Below the pieces are notes generated by a model. That model ran no database searches. It saw only the letters and a list, made by a program, of their open reading frames with translations, and was not told where the DNA came from. DNA of 64,000 nt from RGIG3002 sp964449325. GTDB lineage: Bacteria; Bacillota; Clostridia; Lachnospirales; Lachnospiraceae. The position numbers and the translations under genes were made by a program. Shown here one piece after another: positions 1-8,000 of the stretch. The stretch is taken from the NCBI GenBank assembly GCA_964449325.1, contig CAYUYJ010000010.1:43346-107345 (forward strand). Direction: 5' to 3'. Position 1 is the first letter of the stretch, and the number at the start of each line of letters is the position of its first letter.

Positions 1-311
1 TGGCAATCGGCCCGATGATTATGATGAAATTTGTCTGCTTACAGACAAAAGAGTTAGGGATTCCTACGATTGTCAGCTTAAATCCGATTATGGTAGACGG
101 AACTGGGATGTGCGGTGCATGTCGTGTGACTGTCGGTGGAGAAGTGAAATTTGCCTGTGTTGACGGGCCGGAATTTGACGGACATAAAGTAAACTTTGAC
201 GAAGCAATGAAACGCCAGCAGATTTATAAGACGGCAGAAGGAAGAGCTTTCTTAAAAGCAAAAGAAGGCGCAACTCATCATGGCGGATGCGGAAATTGCA
301 GTGATAAATAA
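1..311 (+). CDS. NfnA-like ferredoxin/FAD-NAD-binding subunit, C-terminal part
   Basis: The reading frame is open from the left edge of the window, so only the last part of the gene is present. The visible part has a GMCGACR motif followed about 20 residues later by FACVDGPEFDG, which is the C-terminal [2Fe-2S] cysteine pattern of the dihydroorotate dehydrogenase PyrK / NfnA / sulfide dehydrogenase family. These proteins carry FAD and pass electrons between NAD(H) and ferredoxin. The next gene, 33 bases downstream, is the NfnB/GltA-like partner, so the pair probably forms the NADH-dependent reduced ferredoxin:NADP oxidoreductase. The C-terminus ends with a Gly/Cys-rich tail (HHGGCGNC). The family call is good; the exact substrate pair is inferred from the neighbour. 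Confidence 0.85.
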   Translation, partial: AIGPMIMMKFVCLQTKELGIPTIVSLNPIMVDGTGMCGACRVTVGGEVKFACVDGPEFDGHKVNFDEAMKRQQIYKTAEGRAFLKAKEGATHHGGCGNCSDK

Positions 312-343
312 GTTGGCAGACAGTGAAAGGATAGGGTTTAAAA

Positions 344-1726
344 ATGGACGTTTTAAAGAAAGTGCCTGTAAGAGAGCAGGATGCAAAGGAAAGAGCAACA
401 AACTTTGAAGAAGTTTGTTTAGGATATAACAAAGAAGAAGCGATGGAAGAGGCTTCCAGATGTATTAACTGTAAAAATGCACAGTGTATCAAGGGATGTC
501 CGGTAGCCATTAATATTCCGGGATTTATTGAGCAGGTGAAAAACGGAAACGTGGAAGAGGCTTATAAGGTTATCAGTGAATCCTCTGCACTTCCGGCAGT
601 CTGTGGCCGTGTATGTCCGCAGGAAAGCCAGTGTGAGGGAAAGTGTATCCGTGGCATCAAGGGTGAGCCGATTTCTATCGGTAAGCTGGAGCGTTTTGTG
701 GCGGATACGGCAAGAGAAATGGGTATTAAGCCGGAGGGAGCAAAAGAGAAAAAAGGCAAAAAGGTGGCTGTTATCGGTTCCGGTCCTGCAGGACTTACCT
801 GTGCGGGAGATCTTGCGAAAATGGGTTATGATGTAACCATTTTTGAAGCCCTTCATGAAGCAGGCGGTGTTTTGGTTTATGGTATTCCGGAATTCCGTCT
901 TCCGAAGGAAAAGGTTGTAAAACAGGAAATTGAAAACGTAAAGGCACTTGGCGTTAAGATTGAGACAAACGTGGTAGTAGGTAAATCCGTTACGATTGAT
1001 GAGTTGATGGAAAACGAAGGATTTTCAGCCGTATTTATCGGTTCCGGTGCCGGACTTCCGAAATTCATGGGAATTCCGGGTGAGCAGGCAAACGGTGTAT
1101 TTTCAGCAAATGAATATCTGACAAGAAGTAATCTGATGAAAGCCTTTGATGAAAATTCCAACACACCGATTATGCGAGGTAAAAAGGTAGCTGTCGTAGG
1201 CGGCGGTAACGTAGCTATGGATGCGGCAAGAACCGCACTTCGTCTTGGTGCGGAGGTACACATTGTATATCGTCGTAGTGAAGAAGAGCTTCCGGCACGT
1301 GTGGAAGAAGTACATCATGCAAAAGAAGAGGGAATCATTTTTGATCTTCTGACGAATCCGGTAGAAATCTTAGAGGATGAGAACAACTGGGTTTGCGGTA
1401 TCAAATGTGTGAAAATGGAACTTGGCGAACCGGATGAGTCGGGTAGAAGAAGACCGGTTGTAAAGCCGGATTCTGAATTTGTTATGGACGTGGATACTGT
1501 CATTATGTCTCTCGGTACATCTCCGAATCCGCTGATTTCTTCTACAACGGAAGGACTGGAAGTCAACAAATGGAAATGTATTGTTGCTGACGAAGAGTTC
1601 GGTAAGACAACCAAAGAAGGTGTTTATGCCGGCGGTGATGCGGTAACAGGTGCGGCTACCGTTATTCTTGCTATGGGTGCGGGAAAAGCCGGTGCAAAGG
1701 GAATTGATGAGTATCTTTCCAAATAG
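344..1726 (+). CDS. gltA: NADPH-dependent glutamate synthase small-chain type oxidoreductase (NfnB/GltA-like)
   Basis: A 460-residue flavoprotein with an N-terminal Fe-S domain (CINCKNAQCIKGCP near residue 42 and a second Cys group CGRVCPQESQCEGKC) followed by two dinucleotide-binding folds. The first has GSGPAGL starting near residue 145 (FAD) and the second GGGNVAMDAART near residues 286-297 (NADPH). The C-terminal GVYAGGDAVTGAATVILAMG stretch is the usual FAD-contacting end. Many clostridia label this protein GltA, but no large glutamate synthase subunit is next to it and an NfnA-like gene is directly upstream. I therefore infer an NfnAB electron-bifurcating transhydrogenase role rather than glutamate synthesis. 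Length and motifs are normal. Confidence 0.93.
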   Translation: MDVLKKVPVREQDAKERATNFEEVCLGYNKEEAMEEASRCINCKNAQCIKGCPVAINIPGFIEQVKNGNVEEAYKVISESSALPAVCGRVCPQESQCEGKCIRGIKGEPISIGKLERFVADTAREMGIKPEGAKEKKGKKVAVIGSGPAGLTCAGDLAKMGYDVTIFEALHEAGGVLVYGIPEFRLPKEKVVKQEIENVKALGVKIETNVVVGKSVTIDELMENEGFSAVFIGSGAGLPKFMGIPGEQANGVFSANEYLTRSNLMKAFDENSNTPIMRGKKVAVVGGGNVAMDAARTALRLGAEVHIVYRRSEEELPARVEEVHHAKEEGIIFDLLTNPVEILEDENNWVCGIKCVKMELGEPDESGRRRPVVKPDSEFVMDVDTVIMSLGTSPNPLISSTTEGLEVNKWKCIVADEEFGKTTKEGVYAGGDAVTGAATVILAMGAGKAGAKGIDEYLSK

Positions 1727-1744
1727 GAAGAAAGGTGATGTATC

Positions 1745-2044
1745 ATGGTAAAGCATATTGTTTTGTGGAACTTTAAAGAAGGTATGACGGAGGAAGAGAA
1801 AGCACAGGCAGCGGAACGGATGAAAAAGGAACTGGAAGCAATTAAGCCTCTTGTGGAAGGTGCAGTTGAAATTCAGGTTGTGAAAAATGAAATTGCATCC
1901 AGCAATCGGGATATTGCTTTAATCAGTACCTTTGAAACGGAAGAAGCGTTAAAATCGTATCAGGTACATCCGGCACATATGGAAGCAGGGAAATTCGTCG
2001 GAAGTGTGACGGAAAACCGGACTTGCATGGATTATGAGTTTTAA
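1745..2044 (+). CDS. Dabb (stress-responsive A/B barrel) domain protein
   Basis: A 99-residue single-domain protein beginning MVKHIVLWNFKEG, the typical opening strand of the dimeric alpha/beta barrel (Dabb) family, and containing the conserved HPAHMEAGKFV segment near the end. Family members are small cytosolic dimers; some are enzymes and many have no assigned role. It follows the nfnB-like gene by 18 bases with an AAAGGTG ribosome-binding site and is followed by a clear terminator, so it is probably the last gene of that operon. No catalytic function can be read from the sequence. Confidence 0.85.
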   Translation: MVKHIVLWNFKEGMTEEEKAQAAERMKKELEAIKPLVEGAVEIQVVKNEIASSNRDIALISTFETEEALKSYQVHPAHMEAGKFVGSVTENRTCMDYEF

Positions 2045-2072
2045 GAATATTTGATAATATTTTGGCTTTTTG

Positions 2073-2101
2073 AAAGGAGATGTTTACGCATCTCCTTTTT
2101 T
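2073..2101 (+). terminator. Rho-independent terminator after the Dabb gene
   Basis: A perfect 10-base stem (2073-2082 with 2089-2098, AAAGGAGATG and CATCTCCTTT) with a 6-base loop runs into a T-tract. It closes the nfn-Dabb operon. Confidence 0.9.
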
Positions 2102-2211
2102 GATGTACAATAAGACAGTATAAGCATATTGTTGCAAAAAAATCTGTTTAGTTAAAATTACTTGTAGGATTTTCATAAAATTATATAAAATGTATGATGG
2201 AGGTATTCAAA

Positions 2212-2910
2212 ATGCCGTGGTGTCCTAAGTGTAAAAATGAATATGTAGAGGGAATAAAGGAATGTGCAGATTGCAAGGTTGCATTGGTTGATAATCCGGA
2301 CGAGCGAAAAGCCGTTATTTTTGGAGAACAGGAACAGATGCAGAAACTGAAAGAGTTTTTGGAGTACAGTAAATCAGATGATGTTCTTGTAGAAGAAAGT
2401 GAGTCGGATTCCGTGCAGATAAATTATTCCGGTGTTTATCAGAACAGCGCGGCTAAGGCTGAAGATAATAAGTCCTCTGCATTTACACTGCTGTTGGTGG
2501 GCAGTGTAGGGATCCTTGTGATTATCCTTTGCATGGCAGGTGTTATTGATTTGAATTTGAATACCACATCAAAGTATATGGTTTATGGTGTAATGGGAGC
2601 TCTTTTTGTGCTGTTTTTGGTCATGGGTTTTGTATCTTTGCGCTCTTCCAGAATTTTTGCGGAAAAAGCACGAAAAGAAGACAGTTTAACGGAGGAAATC
2701 AGAAAATGGTGTCTGGCAGATATGCGTGCGGCAAAGGTAGATGAACTTTTGAGCGAGGAAGACAGAGTCGTAGAGGAAGAAATGAAGTATTTCAGACGAA
2801 CCGAAATCATGAAAAAGCTGATTGGTGAAAAATTCCTGAATTTGGATGAAGCATATCTGGAACATTTTGTGGACGAGATTTATCCGGAGATTTTTGAAAA
2901 AGAAGCATAA
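2212..2910 (+). CDS. Zinc-ribbon membrane protein of unknown function
   Basis: I do not recognise a characterised family. The start at 2212 is chosen because GGAGG at 2199-2203 lies 8 bases upstream; an in-frame ATG at 2194 would sit before that site. The 232-residue product opens with a treble-clef-like zinc ribbon (CPKCKNEY then CADCK), followed by about 70 soluble residues, two hydrophobic helices (around residues 92-115 and 125-145) and a charged, helical C-terminal region. This suggests an integral inner-membrane protein with two cytoplasmic parts. It sits alone between a terminator and rlmH. Similar small zinc-ribbon membrane proteins are common in clostridia, but I can assign no role. 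Confidence 0.75.
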   Translation: MPWCPKCKNEYVEGIKECADCKVALVDNPDERKAVIFGEQEQMQKLKEFLEYSKSDDVLVEESESDSVQINYSGVYQNSAAKAEDNKSSAFTLLLVGSVGILVIILCMAGVIDLNLNTTSKYMVYGVMGALFVLFLVMGFVSLRSSRIFAEKARKEDSLTEEIRKWCLADMRAAKVDELLSEEDRVVEEEMKYFRRTEIMKKLIGEKFLNLDEAYLEHFVDEIYPEIFEKEA

Positions 2911-2947
2911 TAACGGAGGAAGGGCCGTTTAGGCAGAAAGGGAAAGT

Positions 2948-3427
2948 ATGAAAATCACACTGATAACGGTGGGAAAGATAAAAGAAAAGTATTTTCGTGA
3001 AGCGATTGCAGAATACGAAAAGAGACTTTCAAAATATTGTAAGCTGGAAATCCTCGAGGTAATGGATGAGAAAACGCCTGATAAGGCAAGTGCAGCAGAG
3101 GAAGAAGCAATTAAAGAAAAAGAAGCAGAACGCATCCTGAAATATGTGAAGGAGGATGCGTTTGTTTATACATTGGAAATTTTGGGTCAGAGACTGGATT
3201 CTCCTGCTTTTGCAAAGCAGATAGAGAATATTGGTATTTCCGGGAAAAGTCATATTCAGTTCGTGATTGGAGGTTCTCTTGGTCTGCATGAGAGCGTGAG
3301 CAGACGGGCAGACAGGAAGATTAGTTTTTCGGATATGACGTTTCCCCACCAGCTTATGCGGGTGATTTTGCTAGAGCAGATATACAGAGGATATCGGATT
3401 ATCAATGGGGAGCCATATCATAAGTAA
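2948..3427 (+). CDS. rlmH: 23S rRNA (pseudouridine1915-N3)-methyltransferase RlmH
   Basis: A 159-residue SPOUT-class methyltransferase of normal length. The N-terminus MKITLITVGKIKEKYF and the C-terminal knot with FVIGGSLGL, the FSDMTFPHQL stretch, the RVILLEQIYRGYRI helix and the terminal GEPYHK are diagnostic of RlmH. The enzyme methylates pseudouridine 1915 in helix 69 of 23S rRNA on assembled 70S ribosomes. The gene has its own ribosome-binding site (GAAAGGG) 37 bases after the zinc-ribbon gene and may be co-transcribed with it. Confidence 0.97.
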   Translation: MKITLITVGKIKEKYFREAIAEYEKRLSKYCKLEILEVMDEKTPDKASAAEEEAIKEKEAERILKYVKEDAFVYTLEILGQRLDSPAFAKQIENIGISGKSHIQFVIGGSLGLHESVSRRADRKISFSDMTFPHQLMRVILLEQIYRGYRIINGEPYHK

Positions 3428-3517
3428 AAAAGCAGAATAAACCTGACATACCGTTGTCAACATTAAAATGGTATGATGATTCAAAGAGTACAAAAAGTAT
3501 TTGGAAGGAGAAAAAAG

Positions 3518-4060
3518 ATGGGAAGACCGGCAGCAAAAAAAGATTTATTGGAAGCGGCACAAGATTGCTTTCAGGAGTTAAATACGTGGATTGCATCTAT
3601 GACAGAGCAGGAGTTAGAAACCCCTTTTGATTTTTCGGGGAATGAGAAGAAAAAGGAGGCACACTGGAAAAGAGATAAAAATTTGCGGGATATTCTCATT
3701 CATTTATATGAATGGCATCAGTTGACGTTACAGTGGGTGGAGGCAAACAGAAACGGTGAAGATAAACCCTTTCTGCCGAAACCTTATAATTGGAAAACAT
3801 ACGGAGAACTGAATGTTTTCTTTTGGAAAAAGCATCAAAATACTTCTTTGGAGGAAGCAAAGGAAATGCTTGCACAATCCCACCTTGAGATAGTAAAGCT
3901 TGCAGAAGAATTTTCCAATGAAGAATTGTTTTCAAAAGGAGTATTTAGTTGGGTCGGAGGAAGTACACTTGGTTCTTATTTTATCAGTAATACGTCAAGT
4001 CACTATAATTGGGCACTGAAGAAATTGAAGGCGCATAGAAAAAATGTATTGCAGAAATAA
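3518..4060 (+). CDS. ClbS/DfsB (DUF1706) family four-helix-bundle protein
   Basis: The start at 3518 is preceded by AAGGAG seven bases upstream; an in-frame ATG at 3473 has no such site. The 180-residue product begins MGRPAAKKDLLEAAQDCF and contains the family signature IHLYEWHQL, a central LPKPYNWKTYGELN block and a C-terminal ISNTSSHYNWALKKLK helix, matching the DUF1706/ClbS/DfsB four-helix bundle. The best-known member, ClbS, protects colibactin producers from their own genotoxin; most others, including this one, have unknown targets. No biosynthetic cluster is nearby, so a self-resistance role cannot be claimed. It is 90 bases downstream of rlmH and likely has its own promoter, which I could not place convincingly. 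Confidence 0.85.
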   Translation: MGRPAAKKDLLEAAQDCFQELNTWIASMTEQELETPFDFSGNEKKKEAHWKRDKNLRDILIHLYEWHQLTLQWVEANRNGEDKPFLPKPYNWKTYGELNVFFWKKHQNTSLEEAKEMLAQSHLEIVKLAEEFSNEELFSKGVFSWVGGSTLGSYFISNTSSHYNWALKKLKAHRKNVLQK

Positions 4061-4089
4061 ACAAAACAGGAAAAACAGGAGGAGTTTTC

Positions 4090-4917
4090 ATGATAGAATA
4101 TCCGGAAAGTAAGACCTTTGCAGAGCAGATGAAAGCAGCCTTAACAGGAAAAATCATAAGCAATGTGTGCGTGGAACAGAGTCCTCATAAATTTGCATTT
4201 TTTAAAGGGAATAAGGAACAATATGAAGAGATGCTGGAAGGGGAAAAGGTCACCGGCGCGGTAGCCTTTGGAGGACATATCGTATTATATACGGAGCAGT
4301 ATATGCTTACCTTTGCAGATGGTGCTTATCCAAGGTTTTATGAAGAGAAAAAGATGCGTCCGAAAAAACATCAGTTTATGTTGGAATTTGACGATGATAC
4401 GGCAATCGCGGTTTCTATTCAAATGTACGGTATCATCGGGGTGTTTTTACCGGAGGAGGCTTTGGATGACGGCTATTACAGACTGGCAGTGGAAAAGCCT
4501 GATGTTTTAAGTGATGCTTTCACATTATCGTATTTTCAGTCTCTTTATGAGCCGGATAAAAAAATGTCGTTGAAGGCTTTTCTTGCGACAGAACAAAGAA
4601 TTCCGGGACTCGGAAACGGCGTTTTTCAGGATATTGCATGGAGTGCCGGTTTAGATCCGAGATTCCCTGTGCAGAGTATGACAGAGACGGATTTTGAACG
4701 AGTTTATGAATCAGTCAGAGAAACCATGCGAAAAATGGCAGAAGGCGGCGGACGTGATACGGAAAAGGATTTTTACGGACAAAGAGGAAAGTATATCGTT
4801 CAGTTGTCAAAAAACTCGTATATGGAGCCTTGTATCAAATGTGGGAGCATGATTTCCAAGACGAACTATATGGGTGGAACGATTTATTTTTGCAGTAAAT
4901 GTCAAAGGATGAAATAA
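4090..4917 (+). CDS. Fpg/Nei-fold DNA glycosylase homologue with altered active site
   Basis: A 275-residue protein with the overall plan of formamidopyrimidine-DNA glycosylase / endonuclease VIII: N-terminal beta-sandwich opening MIEYPES, a central helix-two-turn-helix region containing RIPGLGNGVFQDIAW, and a C-terminal zinc finger with Cys248, Cys251, Cys268 and Cys271. Key differences from active enzymes are visible. The N-terminal catalytic proline (MPE in the family) is Ile2, the conserved lysine of the first domain aligns with His63, and the zinc-finger arginine that contacts DNA aligns with Gly263. The glutamate after position 2 and the H2TH asparagine are kept. It may bind damaged DNA without the usual lyase chemistry, or use other residues. 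A strong AGGAGGAG site precedes the ATG. Confidence 0.85.
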   Translation: MIEYPESKTFAEQMKAALTGKIISNVCVEQSPHKFAFFKGNKEQYEEMLEGEKVTGAVAFGGHIVLYTEQYMLTFADGAYPRFYEEKKMRPKKHQFMLEFDDDTAIAVSIQMYGIIGVFLPEEALDDGYYRLAVEKPDVLSDAFTLSYFQSLYEPDKKMSLKAFLATEQRIPGLGNGVFQDIAWSAGLDPRFPVQSMTETDFERVYESVRETMRKMAEGGGRDTEKDFYGQRGKYIVQLSKNSYMEPCIKCGSMISKTNYMGGTIYFCSKCQRMK

Positions 4918-4949
4918 TACAAAAGTTTAAAATAATATTAGTATACCCC

Positions 4950-4994
4950 AAAAAACAAGGAAAAAGCAGTATTGCTGTACCCTTGTTTTTTTTT
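4950..4994 (+). terminator. Rho-independent terminator after the Fpg-like gene
   Basis: An 11-base A/T-biased stem (4950-4960 with 4981-4991, sharing the ACAAGG/CCTTGT core) surrounds a smaller inner hairpin AGCA-TGCT (4965-4976) and ends in a run of nine T. It sits between the Fpg-like gene and the large surface protein gene. Confidence 0.85.
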
Positions 4995-5011
4995 GTGGGG
5001 ATGAGTATAAT
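4983..5011 (+). promoter_or_regulatory. Predicted sigma-A promoter for the large surface protein
   Basis: TTGTTT at 4983-4988 and TATAAT at 5006-5011 are separated by 17 bases; a second TATAAT is at 5014-5019. The -35 lies in the 3' arm of the preceding terminator, so the two elements overlap. The gene starts at 5089. Confidence 0.55.
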
Positions 5012-5088
5012 TATATAATAATGTGAGAGAAGAGTAACGATGATATGATGGAAGAAAGACATTTTGGTAAATAAGGGAAGGAGTACTT

Positions 5089-8000
5089 ATGAGGAGAAGA
5101 TTTTTTGCGTTATTTTTATCAGCCTGTATGGTATTTGAGACACCAATCTCTGCCCATGCTTCTAATTTTGAAAGTACCGCATATGAAAATTACGAAACGG
5201 AAACTGTTGCAGTACCCGAAACAGAAACCGGCATGGAAGCAGCGCAGGAAACAGAAGAATTTGGAACAGAAGCCGTAACGGAAATAAACATGGAAACAAC
5301 ACCGGAATCCGAATCGGAGTCAGTTACGGAAACTGAACCGGAAACAATCATAGAAACAGAGGCGGAAACGGAAACTGAACCGGAAACAATCATAGAAACA
5401 GAGGTGGAAACCGAGACCGAAACCGAGACAGTAACAGAAGAACCGGAACCGGCTGTAAATTCTTTGGGTCAGACGGCATATGAGACAGCCACGTCCTCCT
5501 CTCAGATATGTCAAGTAAATTTGGGAATGGGCGGAATATCCAACCCGACTGCATACAGTGATTCAACGCCTACCTGGGCCGGTATAAGAGTGCGATTTGG
5601 TAAAGGCGATGAGAATGTTTACCATTATAATACTCCTTCAGCCATCCAATTGGGCTCTTCTTCGTACGGTAATAATGATGTGTATAAGAAGGGTAAAACT
5701 TATACAAATATATGGCGTGTGCTGGATGCAGACAGCGGACTGCTTTTGGCGGACATGCCCGCGGTTGAGGCACAAAGCTATGGAATGGCGGAATCCGGGA
5801 AGTGGGAAGATTGCGGATTATACAGCTACCTTAACAGTACATACAAAAACGGAACGAATTTCAGCGATAATGACAGGAAAGCCATTAAAGGCGCTATTAC
5901 CATCCCTTCTAAAGAGGATTATCTGAAACCTTCTTACGGTTTTTCAAGCGATGCGGATACAGAATGCATGGCAAGGGATAACAGGTACTATACTGACTAT
6001 ACTACAGAACATAGTCTGGATACTTTTCTCAGACAGGATGAGACGAATCCCGATTATAGTATGTTAATATCAGGCGGGAGCTATAATGCACAGATAAAAA
6101 GCATAGAAATATATCAGGCATATTATACGGACAGCAGTAACAAATATTACTTCACCCCGATGCTTACGCTGGATACATCCAAAGTTTTTTATAACTATTA
6201 TGGGTCTGGGGCACAGAAGTTTTATAAGACCTTTACATTTGACACAGCTGACTTATCCCCTAATGGTTCCGACTCGCTGTTTACTCTTGTCATGAAAACC
6301 GATGATACAGGCTTTGAAGTGGCAAATCTGCCCGACACCGCAACAAAATACAGTAGCGTTGCCTTTGATGTCACCGGACTTGTGGAGGGCGGTGCATATA
6401 ACAGCATCAGCGCTCTGTTGGTTCAGGATGGCAGGATTTTCGCACAGGGATATGTAACCAAAACAGATTCATCGGAAATGTCCTGTACTACAGGAACATA
6501 TGAACTGTCTATAGACAAAGATATTCCTGATGGCACTTACACACTGTATCTGTTTGAGGAATATGTTCCGACAAATTATTATGATTCTACAAGCTATGTC
6601 AGCAATATTGTGGAGACGTCTCTTACGGTTGAATCACCCCGCATTACGAGTGCGGAAGTAATCAGTCAGGATTACGGAAGTATCACTATATCTTTTGAAA
6701 CAAATAGTGTTCGTGGCGGAAGCTATGTGCAGATTTTCCGCTCTGAAAGTGAGGATGGACCCTATACACTCTGCGATACAAAGGAGTTTGATTTCCAGAT
6801 GTTTGGCACCAGTCAGAGATGGACTGATACAGATGTTGCCTTAAGCGCCTGCGCCAATAAAACCTATTACTACAAACTCGTCCGGAGTGGAGAATATGTA
6901 GATCAATCGAGCACTGTCTTTACCAGTGCACCGGTTGCAACCAATGCAGGCATGGGGTATGGAACGCCAAGAAAGGACGGCGATTATGCCGACTGTATAG
7001 GTCTGGCGCTCTTGGACGAAGAAAATAACATCATAAGCGCCGAAAACTCCCTTACCCTGCATGTGGGCGAGAGCAAACGTTTTAAAATGGCGTTCATGAT
7101 GAAAGACGGCACGACACAGCCGTTTACCAAGGAAACGAAGGAAGCGTTTGACCAATTCTGGCGTGATCAGGGAGCGACCAACTCTTACATGAAATACTTT
7201 TGGTGGAGTTTTTGGGCAAAAGCCGGTGAGGAAAGCTCCTATAGCGAGGACAATTCCTATATTCTGTGCTATCCTGCCGTTGATTTTGACACAAAATGGG
7301 ATATTATTATTGAGGCAAAGAAAGAGATGCCGGCGGAAACCGAATGTTATCTGGAATCAAGTATCGGCAACACCAATGCCGGAGATTTTAAATACCGTGT
7401 TCCCATAACGATTGAGCCTGCTGAGGAAGGCGTGGTATATGAGAATAAATGTCCTATAAAAATTTATGATGACAGAGAAAAATTTAATCAGGCTATCCGA
7501 GATGAGTGGGTAAACAGAACGCCTGAATTTACCTTCTATCTGACGCCAAAACTTGCCTTTGAATATCAGGTGGATGAAAACGGCGTGGAAGAAGAAGGAA
7601 GCTGGTGCTTAGAGGATGCTCTGGACTTCTATGAGGAACGAGAGGGCATGAAGCCTTATGAGGGGGATTACATATATTGGAATATGGGAAGTCCGGGCAG
7701 TCCGGGAGTAGCCATCTACGAGCACTGTGTTTGGAAATATGAGGATCCGGATTCGGAAATTGGTACAACCAGCTATGGCTCCGCTACCTTTTACAGCCAT
7801 TTTATCACAACAAAAGAGCAGGAGAATTATGTTACCCGCAGAATGCAGGAGATTGTGCACACGCCGGGAGGCGAACTGTATGATTACCTTGATGCTTCCG
7901 ATTATGCAAAAGCGAAAGCTGCCTATGATTACGTGGTAAATCATGTTGCTTATATTGGCACATACGAAGGGTACTGGCATACGGCTTATTCTGCCCTGCA

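Noticed and set aside
2132..2191. Promoter before the zinc-ribbon gene
   Set aside because: TTGTAG-17-TAAAAT ends at 2191, leaving too little room before the ribosome-binding site at 2199; TTGCAA at 2132 has a 15-base spacer to TAAAAT. A promoter must be near but I could not fix it.
3443..3477. Promoter before the ClbS-like gene (TTGTCA and TATGAT)
   Set aside because: The spacer is only 12 bases; using CTGACA instead makes it 23. Neither is convincing.
3518..4060. Colibactin-type self-resistance
   Set aside because: The family match is fair, but no polyketide or peptide synthetase genes are in the window.
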